The position numbers were made by a program, and so were the translations under genes. Under the pieces are notes generated by a model. It did no database searches. It had not been told where the DNA came from and saw only the letters and a list, made by a program, of their open reading frames with translations. A DNA stretch of 5,741 bases from Chloroflexota bacterium (GTDB taxonomy: Bacteria; Chloroflexota; Anaerolineae; 4572-78; J111): the NCBI GenBank assembly GCA_003694775.1, contig RFJV01000223.1:1-5741 (forward strand), read 5' to 3'. Of this stretch, positions 1 to 5,741 are shown piece by piece. How positions within the stretch are numbered: the first letter of the stretch is position 1; the number at the start of each line of letters is the position of its first letter.

Positions 1-42
1 CGCCCTACGGGTTTCTCTGTACAGGAAGGAGTTGATTACCGG

Positions 43-82
43 GGTATTTTACCGCCGGCCGGGACAACAAGCCAAAAATACC
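43..82. repeat. Inverted repeat upstream of the nusA promoter
   Basis: GGTATTTT (43-50) is perfectly complementary to AAAATACC (75-82), with a 24-base loop in which GGC (57-59) could also pair with GCC (71-73). A 9-base direct repeat, CCGGGACAA, overlaps it at 59-67 and 81-89. It lies just upstream of the -35 box. It could be the terminator remnant of an upstream gene, an operator, or chance; no U-tract follows the stem directly. No coding region was supported anywhere in 1-106. Confidence 0.4.
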
Positions 83-106
83 GGGACAATTCAGGCTGTT
101 TCTTAC

Positions 107-135
107 TTGCCATCCTTTATAGTTCGTGGTATAAT
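107..135 (+). promoter_or_regulatory. Sigma-70-type promoter of the nusA operon
   Basis: The -35 box TTGCCA (107-112, 5 of 6 matches to TTGACA) is separated by 17 bases from a perfect -10 box TATAAT (130-135). The -10 box is preceded by TG at 127-128, giving the extended -10 form TGnTATAAT. Transcription should start near 142, leaving a leader of about 95 bases before the GTG start of nusA. The match to the housekeeping consensus is very strong. It implies that the operon starts here and is not only read through from an upstream gene such as rimP. Confidence 0.85.
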
Positions 136-164
136 TTCAGCGTCTAAGGAAAAAGTTTGCACCA

Positions 165-193
165 GGAAAAGTGGGTGACCCCCACTTTTCTTT
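165..193 (+). terminator. Terminator-like hairpin in the nusA leader (candidate attenuator)
   Basis: GAAAAGTGGG (166-175) pairs perfectly with CCCACTTTTC (181-190) around the 5-base loop TGACC, and G165-T191 can add a wobble pair. The 3' arm is itself T-rich and runs into TTT (191-193), so the element resembles an intrinsic terminator. The A-run on the 5' side makes it potentially bidirectional. It lies about 25 bases after the predicted start site and ends about 45 bases before the nusA start. Polymerase stopping here would release an RNA of about 50 bases. The terminator shape is seen directly; a regulatory role is inferred. Confidence 0.6.
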
Positions 194-220
194 ATGTATA
201 AAGAAAGTTGTTATCAGGGC

Positions 221-226
221 AGGAGG
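221..226 (+). promoter_or_regulatory. Ribosome binding site that decides the nusA start
   Basis: This is a perfect AGGAGG, 11 bases before the GTG at 238. It lies downstream of the TTG at 208, which is the furthest upstream possible start in this frame, so the TTG start would place the ribosome binding site inside the gene. The next in-frame ATG (253) is 26 bases away, too far. The best start is therefore GTG 238. Confidence 0.8.
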
Positions 227-237
227 CTCAGCAAGTC

Positions 238-1950
<1,713 letters not shown>

Positions 1951-1955
1951 TAAAT

Positions 1956-2246
1956 ATGGGTCGCCAAAAGCACCAGCCACAGCGCACCTGTATTGCCTGT
2001 CGGCAAACAAAGGATAAAAGAGAACTGATACGGATTGTCAGAACGCCGGAGGGGCAAATTATCGTTGACCCCTCCGGCAAGGCCAACGGCCGGGGAGCAT
2101 ACCTGTGCCGACGGCCCGAATGCTGGGACCAGGGACTGCGCCCCAAAGGTCGTCTGGCCCACGCTTTAAAAACAGCAATATCAACCAGGGAGTTGGAAGC
2201 GCTGAAGGCCGCCCTGTTGGCGCTCGAACCATCAGGCCGGCCCTGA
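1956..2246 (+). CDS. ylxR: YlxR/RnpM family RNA-binding protein (DUF448)
   Basis: This 96-aa basic protein carries the family signature: RTCIACRQ (10-17), KRELIRIV (21-28), then a D-x-x-GK-x-x-GRGAYLC block (38-51). YlxR proteins bind RNA, and in Bacillus subtilis the family member was renamed RnpM for its effect on RNase P activity; that role is carried over from the family. Four cysteines (C12, C15, C51, C56) form two pairs that could bind a metal, which is inference. The gene starts 5 bases after the nusA stop. No good ribosome binding site is visible, so translation is probably coupled to nusA. Its position after nusA is the typical one, but the usual next gene in Firmicutes, ylxQ, is missing. 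Confidence 0.93.
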   Translation: MGRQKHQPQRTCIACRQTKDKRELIRIVRTPEGQIIVDPSGKANGRGAYLCRRPECWDQGLRPKGRLAHALKTAISTRELEALKAALLALEPSGRP

Positions 2247-2280
2247 TAAAACAACGATGAACAACATGGTAGTTTATCGG
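2243..2280 (+). repeat. AT-rich stem overlapping the ylxR stop codon
   Basis: CTGATAAA (2243-2250) can pair with TTTATCGG (2273-2280): seven Watson-Crick pairs and one G-T wobble, around a 22-base loop. The 5' arm contains the ylxR stop codon TGA (2244-2246). The stem is weak and no T-run follows it, so it is unlikely to be a terminator. It could be a folded 3' end or chance. Confidence 0.3.
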
Positions 2281-2305
2281 TCTAAGCAATTGAGGTGGAT
2301 AAAGG

Positions 2306-2321
2306 GTTCACGGCCGTGAGC
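2306..2321 (+). repeat. Small hairpin with 12-base palindrome
   Basis: TCACGGCCGTGA (2308-2319) is a perfect palindrome. As RNA, GUUCAC (2306-2311) can pair with GUGAGC (2316-2321) around the tetraloop GGCC, with one G-U pair. A T5 run follows at 2330-2334, but it is 8 bases from the stem, which is far for an intrinsic terminator. The palindrome could also be a protein-binding site on DNA. Confidence 0.4.
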
Positions 2322-2340
2322 ACGTATGCTTTTTCCCTGT

Positions 2341-2409
2341 GGAGTGTGGCTAAATGAACGGCTAACGATTTTTCCGGAAACTGCCCCTCTCATTTAGCCA
2401 CTTTACTCC
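2341..2409 (+). repeat. Long stem-loop in the ylxR-infB spacer
   Basis: GTGGCTAAATGA (2346-2357) is perfectly complementary to TCATTTAGCCAC (2390-2401). An outer stem, GGAGT (2341-2345) with ACTCC (2405-2409), is added after a 3-base TTT bulge, giving 17 pairs in all around a 32-base loop. The hexamer GGCTAA occurs twice, in the 5' arm (2348-2353) and in the loop (2360-2365), so the 3' arm could pair with either copy, the outer being much stronger. No T-tract follows. A structured RNA element, an RNase processing site or a relic of a small mobile repeat are all possible. Confidence 0.65.
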
Positions 2410-2455
2410 CCCGGCTATTCTGTTATTCGCCTCAAACAACAATCGACCAGATGAC

Positions 2456-2488
2456 CCCCTGGCTATCGATGCAGTGCCGATAGCGGGG
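2456..2488 (+). repeat. Second stem-loop in the ylxR-infB spacer
   Basis: GCTATCG (2462-2468) pairs perfectly with CGATAGC (2478-2484) around the 9-base loop ATGCAGTGC. CCCC (2456-2459) continues the stem with GGGG (2485-2488) after a 2-base bulge (TG, 2460-2461), giving 11 pairs. No T-run follows it directly. Together with the stem at 2341-2409 it suggests a folded RNA, although either could act alone. Confidence 0.55.
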
Positions 2489-2503
2489 AGCTTGTTGTCT
2501 AGG

Positions 2504-2535
2504 CCTGCCAGCCCCAACAGCAGGAACGGTTTTTT
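2504..2535 (+). terminator. Weak terminator-like element (short stem plus T6)
   Basis: CCTGC (2504-2508) pairs with GCAGG (2520-2524) around an 11-base loop. After AACGG (2525-2529) comes TTTTTT (2530-2535). The stem is only 5 bp and the T-run starts 5 bases after it, so it is a poor match to a classic intrinsic terminator. An alternative pairing of TTGTTG (2492-2497) with CAACAG (2515-2520) would exclude this stem. It may be a pause or partial termination site ahead of infB. Confidence 0.3.
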
Positions 2536-2635
2536 ATTCTTGCCGACCTGCCGGGTTGCAGCGCGCTTTCTTCACCCAGAGGCGCACCCTGCCGCCACGG
2601 TCAGCCTACCGCGGCCCCGAAAATTCTGAAGTGAG

Positions 2636-2641
2636 AGGTGG
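2636..2641 (+). promoter_or_regulatory. Ribosome binding site of infB
   Basis: AGGTGG (one mismatch to AGGAGG) ends 5 bases before ATG 2647. An upstream in-frame GTG at 2638 lies inside this motif, so it is unlikely to be the start. Confidence 0.7.
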
Positions 2642-2646
2642 TCAAT

Positions 2647-4473
2647 ATGACAAACAAATCTAAAACCGCAGAACCCGTCCAGAAAACAGACGGAAACGGC
2701 AAAGTGATAGAAGTTCCCCCGTACATTACGGTGCGCGAACTGGCAAAACTGATGTCTATCAGCCCCATTGACATCATCAAAGAACTGATGAACAATGGGA
2801 TAATGGCAAACATCAACCAGCAAATCGATTTCGATACGGTCTCCATCATCGGTGCAGAGATGGGGTTTGAGGTGGTTCCGCCTCGTGTGGAAGAGCCGGA
2901 AGTTGTGGCCGAAGAAGACGAACTCCCCCTGCACAAGCGGTTGATTGCCAACGAGGACCCGGCCAGGCTCAAGCCGCGCCCGCCGGTGGTAACGGTTCTG
3001 GGGCACGTTGACCACGGGAAAACTACCCTGCTGGACGCCATCCGCCATACCCAGGTGGTCAAAGGCGAAGCCGGCGGTATTACCCAGCATATCGGGGCTT
3101 ATCAGGTAAAGCTGGGCGACCGGCTGATTACCTTTTTGGACACCCCAGGCCACGCGGCCTTTACGGCCATGCGTGCCCGCGGCGCCCAGGCAACCGATAT
3201 CGCCGTGCTGGTGGTGGCCGCGGACGATGGGGTGATGCCCCAAACCAAAGAAGCCATCGACCACGCCCGCGCCGCTCACGTGCCGATTGTGGTCGCCCTG
3301 AACAAGATTGACAAGCCCAACGCCAACCCCGACCGGGTCAAGCAGGAACTGGCCGATATCGGTCTGGTGGTGGAAGACTGGGGCGGTGATGTCATCTGTG
3401 TCCCGGTTTCGGCCCTGAGGAACCAGGGTATTGAAGACCTGCTGGAGAATATTCTCCTGGTGGCCGACGTAGCCGACCTGAAGGCCAATCCCGACCGCCT
3501 GGCCCAGGGAACGGTGATTGAAGGCAAGGTAGACAAAAAACGGGGCGTATCGGCGACGCTTCTGGTCCAGAACGGCACGCTGAAGCAGGGCGATGTCATC
3601 GTTATTGGGACACAGTATGCTCGCATCCGGGCGATGTTTGACTATACCGGCAAGCGCATCAAACAGGCCGGCCCCTCCACCCCGACCTCGGTGCTGGGGC
3701 TGTCTGAAGTGCCGGAAGCCGGCGAGTTCTTCGAAGCCGTGGCCTCGGAAAAAGAGGCCCGGGCCATTGTGGAACAGCGCCGTGAACAGGCCGCCCAGAA
3801 ACAGCAGGCGGTAGCCCGTCCGCGGGTGTCCCTGGAAGAGTTCTTCAAGATGACCAAAGATGAAGAGGTCAAGACTCTGAACCTGATTGTCAAGGCCGAT
3901 GTGCAGGGGTCGCTGGAACCGGTGGTCAATTCGCTCAAGGAATTGAGCGATGACAAGGTGAAGGTCAGAATTCTGCTGGAAGGCGCCGGCAATGTGTCGG
4001 AATCGGATGTCAACCTGGCGGTTGCTTCCGGGGCCATCATCATCGGCTTTAACGTGGAAGTAGACCCGGCGGCAGAACGGGTTGCCGAAACCGAAGGCGT
4101 GGACATCCGGCTGTACAACGTTATCTACCAGCTCATTGACGACGTGGAGCGGGCGCTGAAGGGTCTGCTGGAGCCGGAATACGCCGAAAAAGTGATTGGC
4201 CGGGCCGAAGTGCGGGCCGTATTCAAGGTGGGCCGCCGCGGGCAGGTCGCCGGGTCTTATGTCCGGGAGGGGCAGATTACCCGCAACGCTCTGGCGCGGG
4301 TCATCCGCAGCGGTGAAGTGCTTCATGAAAGTAAGATTGCCTCGCTGAGACGGTTCACCGAGGACGTACGCGAAGTTGCTACCGGCTTTGAATGCGGCAT
4401 CGGCGTTGACGGGTTCCACGATTTCCAGGAAGGTGACATCATCGAAGCTTACGTGATGGAGAGGGTCAACTAG
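2647..4473 (+). CDS. infB: Translation initiation factor IF-2
   Basis: The 608-aa IF2 is the GTPase that brings fMet-tRNA to the 30S subunit and promotes 50S joining. From the ATG: an IF2-N domain (about 24-76); a short acidic linker; then the GTPase domain with G1 GHVDHGKT (119-126), the switch region [11 protein letters not shown]3 DTPGH (165-169), G4 NKID (219-222) and G5 SAL (255-257). A beta-barrel domain II follows (about 275-365), then a charged helix, a C1 domain (starting [12 protein letters not shown], 411-422) and the fMet-tRNA-binding C2 domain (about 515-605, with [22 protein letters not shown] near the end). All catalytic motifs are intact, including the His of DTPGH. The N-terminal extension is short compared with E. 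coli (890 aa) and nearer to Thermus-type IF2. The gene follows a 400-base non-coding spacer and is 3 bases from rbfA. The identification is secure. Confidence 0.98.
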   Translation: MTNKSKTAEPVQKTDGNGKVIEVPPYITVRELAKLMSISPIDIIKELMNNGIMANINQQIDFDTVSIIGAEMGFEVVPPRVEEPEVVAEEDELPLHKRLIANEDPARLKPRPPVVTVLGHVDHGKTTLLDAIRHTQVVKGEAGGITQHIGAYQVKLGDRLITFLDTPGHAAFTAMRARGAQATDIAVLVVAADDGVMPQTKEAIDHARAAHVPIVVALNKIDKPNANPDRVKQELADIGLVVEDWGGDVICVPVSALRNQGIEDLLENILLVADVADLKANPDRLAQGTVIEGKVDKKRGVSATLLVQNGTLKQGDVIVIGTQYARIRAMFDYTGKRIKQAGPSTPTSVLGLSEVPEAGEFFEAVASEKEARAIVEQRREQAAQKQQAVARPRVSLEEFFKMTKDEEVKTLNLIVKADVQGSLEPVVNSLKELSDDKVKVRILLEGAGNVSESDVNLAVASGAIIIGFNVEVDPAAERVAETEGVDIRLYNVIYQLIDDVERALKGLLEPEYAEKVIGRAEVRAVFKVGRRGQVAGSYVREGQITRNALARVIRSGEVLHESKIASLRRFTEDVREVATGFECGIGVDGFHDFQEGDIIEAYVMERVN

Positions 4474-4476
4474 GCA

Positions 4477-4866
4477 ATGACCACCCGTCGTCAGCGGCAG
4501 GTTGCCGAACTTCTGCATGAAGAAATCAGCCAGCTTATCCAGTACCGCGCCCATGACCCGCGGCTGGGGTTTGTAACCGTCACCAGGGTGGAGGTCAGCC
4601 CAGACCTGCGCCATGCGAAAGTATTTGTGTCGGTGCTGGGCAGTGCGGAGGAAGCCCAAACCGCCCTGGAAGGGCTGACCAGCGCCAGCAGGTTTTTCCG
4701 CCGTGAGCTGGGCCAGGCGCTCAGTTTGCGGGTCGTTCCGGACCTGAGCTTCAGGCTGGACACCTCGTTGGAGCACGCTCTGCAGATTGACCGCCTGCTC
4801 GATGAAATTCAGGAGGAGCTGGCCCGTACCGATGAACAACCCGCAGATGACGAACCGGCTGAATAA
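4477..4866 (+). CDS. rbfA: 30S ribosome-binding factor RbfA
   Basis: This 129-aa RbfA binds the immature 30S subunit near 16S rRNA helix 1 and the neck, and helps late maturation and cold adaptation (family knowledge). The single KH-like domain shows the expected blocks: RQRQVAELLHEEISQLI (5-21), DPRLGFVTVTRVEVSPDLRHAKVFVSVLG (27-55), the kinked helix SASRFFRRELG (69-79) with the conserved Ala, and RVVPDLSFRLDTSLE (85-99). An acidic tail of about 12 residues ends the protein. The start is 3 bases after the infB stop. GGAGAGGG (4458-4465) inside the end of infB can serve as the ribosome binding site, so translation is probably coupled. Length and motifs are normal. Confidence 0.96.
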   Translation: MTTRRQRQVAELLHEEISQLIQYRAHDPRLGFVTVTRVEVSPDLRHAKVFVSVLGSAEEAQTALEGLTSASRFFRRELGQALSLRVVPDLSFRLDTSLEHALQIDRLLDEIQEELARTDEQPADDEPAE

Positions 4867-4894
4867 TTTTGCCGCCGTCTGAAAAGCACCATCC

Positions 4895-4935
4895 GGAGAG
4901 AACGCAGACCCGTGTCCTGCGCTCTCTTCATTTTT
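4895..4935 (+). terminator. Terminator-like hairpin between rbfA and truB
   Basis: GAGAG (4896-4900) pairs with CTCTC (4922-4926), and after a 2-base AA bulge CGCAG (4903-4907) pairs with CTGCG (4917-4921). G4895-T4927 adds a wobble pair, and the top can be extended by A4908-T4915 and C4909-G4914. The 3' side continues TTCATTTTT (4927-4935), a reasonable U-tract. This is the best intrinsic-terminator candidate in the window. It begins 28 bases after the rbfA stop and ends 18 bases before the truB ATG. It may end most transcripts after rbfA, with readthrough or a separate start serving truB. Confidence 0.65.
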
Positions 4936-4953
4936 GCCGCAGGCCATAAATTG

Positions 4954-5741
4954 ATGTCCAAAAAGCAGAATGTATCCGGTATTTTGAATATCGACAAGCC
5001 CAAAGGGCTGACCTCTCACGATGTGGTGGCCCAGGTGCGCCGCCTGAGCCGCCAGCGCCGGGTGGGTCACGCCGGGACCCTGGACCCGATGGCAACCGGC
5101 GTTCTGCTGGTCTGCCTGGGCCAGGCCACCCGGCTGATTGAGTACCTGATGCAAAGCCAAAAACAGTACCGGGCCGTTATCCGGTTTGGCATCACCACCA
5201 ACACCCTGGACGCAGAGGGTGAGGTGACCGCGGTCCGCGATGCCTCCGGCCTGACCGAGGCAGATATCCGCCGGGTTCTGCCCGATTTTTTGGGGCAGAT
5301 TGAGCAAATTCCGCCGGCATTTTCGGCTATCAAGCAGGGGGGAAAACCGCTGTACCGGCTCGCCAGGGCCGGCCAGCCGGTAGAGGTGCCCCCCCGGCAG
5401 GTGGTGATAGAATCGCTGGAATGGGTAGACTGGTCGCCGCCGGATTTGACTCTGGATGTGACCTGTTCACCCGGCACGTACATTCGCTCGCTGGCCCGCG
5501 ACCTGGGCGACGCGCTGGGGGTGGGGGCGCATCTGGCTGGGCTGACCCGCACCGCCAGCGGCTCATGGACGCTGGCCGAGGCGGTGTCGCTGGATACTCT
5601 GCACGCCGCGGCGGACCGGTCGCCGGAAGGCTGGCGGCAGTACCTGCAGACGCCAGACCGGGCTGTGGCCCATCTGCCGGCCGTCCGCCTGGACGCAGAC
5701 ACCGCCCGCCGGGTACGGCACGGCCAGCAGGTAGACCTGCC
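4954..5741 (+). CDS. truB: tRNA pseudouridine(55) synthase TruB (3' end outside window)
   Basis: TruB converts U55 of the tRNA T-loop to pseudouridine and also acts as a tRNA-folding chaperone. The window holds 262 codons plus two bases, with no stop; the family usually has about 290-310 aa, so only the end is missing. Visible signatures: GILNIDKPKGLTSHDVV near the N-terminus; VGHAGTLDPMATGVLL with the catalytic Asp (D44); KQYRA with the active-site Tyr (Y72); and GTYIRSLARDLG with the conserved Arg (R178). The last about 20 residues resemble the start of the C-terminal PUA-like part. ATG 4954 fits the family's usual N-terminus. TTG 4951 and GTG 4912 are in-frame alternatives, but the GTG lies inside the hairpin loop and adds atypical residues. 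The ribosome binding site is weak (GCAGG, 4939-4943). In many Gram-positive bacteria nrnA sits between rbfA and truB; it is absent here. Confidence 0.95.
   Translation, partial: MSKKQNVSGILNIDKPKGLTSHDVVAQVRRLSRQRRVGHAGTLDPMATGVLLVCLGQATRLIEYLMQSQKQYRAVIRFGITTNTLDAEGEVTAVRDASGLTEADIRRVLPDFLGQIEQIPPAFSAIKQGGKPLYRLARAGQPVEVPPRQVVIESLEWVDWSPPDLTLDVTCSPGTYIRSLARDLGDALGVGAHLAGLTRTASGSWTLAEAVSLDTLHAAADRSPEGWRQYLQTPDRAVAHLPAVRLDADTARRVRHGQQVDL

Larger units (their letters stand above)
2247..2646 (+). other. Non-coding, hairpin-rich spacer between ylxR and infB
   Basis: This is 400 bases without a recognisable gene inside an otherwise tightly packed operon. No plus-strand open frame resembles ylxQ or any other protein I know, and no tRNA was recognised. 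The spacer contains an AT-rich stem over the ylxR stop (2243-2280), a small hairpin (2306-2321), a long hairpin (2341-2409), an 11-bp hairpin (2456-2488), and a short stem followed by T6 (2504-2535). No convincing promoter for infB was found. Since all flanking genes point the same way, the region should be transcribed and may act as a structured infB leader or as a processing site. This reading is inference. Confidence 0.6.

Noticed and set aside
36..113. Minus-strand 25-codon open frame, ATG at 113 to TAA at 36
   Set aside because: It is very short, overlaps the -35 box of the nusA promoter, and its AAAGG motif touches the ATG, leaving no proper spacing.
1..178. Two plus-strand frames open from the left edge (stops at 145-147 and 176-178)
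   Set aside because: Both run through the near-consensus promoter and into the leader, and neither translation resembles a known protein end such as RimP. A partial gene ending at the third-frame stop (33-35) is possible but too short to judge.
2247..2646. Possible tRNA gene or ylxQ (L7Ae-like) gene in the spacer
   Set aside because: No cloverleaf, T-loop consensus or CCA end was found, and no frame encodes an L7Ae-like protein of the usual length of about 100 residues.
3593..3814. Plus-strand open frame of 73 codons inside infB
   Set aside because: It is a shadow in another frame of an intact IF2 domain; its Pro/Arg-rich translation matches nothing recognised.
2572..5307. Very long minus-strand open frame (911 codons) opposite infB, rbfA and truB
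   Set aside because: It is antisense to three secure genes, and its translation is rich in Gly, His, Phe and Gln without any domain pattern. Such frames arise from the GC-rich codon use of the real genes.

Overview
The window carries a bacterial transcription-termination and translation-initiation operon, read entirely on the + strand: nusA, ylxR (rnpM), a 400-base non-coding spacer, infB, rbfA and the start of truB, which runs off the right edge. All five proteins were recognised from conserved motifs in their translations. The compact IF2 (608 aa), the acidic/basic tail on NusA, the GC-rich codon use and the order nusA-ylxR-infB-rbfA-truB suggest a Chloroflexota-type bacterium, possibly Anaerolineae. 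This assignment is an inference with moderate confidence. The sequence does not prove it.

Layout. Positions 1-237 hold no supported gene. They contain an inverted repeat (43-82), a very good sigma-70-type promoter (107-135), a terminator-like hairpin in the predicted leader (165-193) and a perfect AGGAGG ribosome binding site for nusA. The nusA gene (238-1950, GTG start) is followed after 5 bases by ylxR (1956-2246). The spacer 2247-2646 encodes no recognisable protein. It holds several inverted repeats, the clearest being a 12-bp perfect stem with a 5-bp outer extension at 2341-2409, and a T6 tract at 2530-2535. infB (2647-4473) and rbfA (4477-4866) are 3 bases apart. A strong terminator-like hairpin (4895-4935) separates rbfA from truB (4954 to beyond the edge).

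How the genes work together. NusA controls RNA polymerase pausing and termination. YlxR/RnpM is a small RNA-binding protein linked to RNase P. IF2 places initiator tRNA on the 30S subunit. RbfA matures the 30S subunit, and TruB makes the T-loop pseudouridine of tRNAs. The set joins transcription to the build-up of translation capacity. Two common partners are not in their usual places: rimP is not seen in the 237 bases upstream of nusA, and ylxQ (L7Ae-like) is absent between ylxR and infB.

The genes themselves are ordinary. The parts worth a second look are the three untranslated regions with terminator-like or structured RNA: the nusA leader, the ylxR-infB spacer and the rbfA-truB junction. 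All three could regulate the operon by premature termination, on which NusA, the first product, acts. No convincing new biological system is visible beyond these candidate RNA elements.
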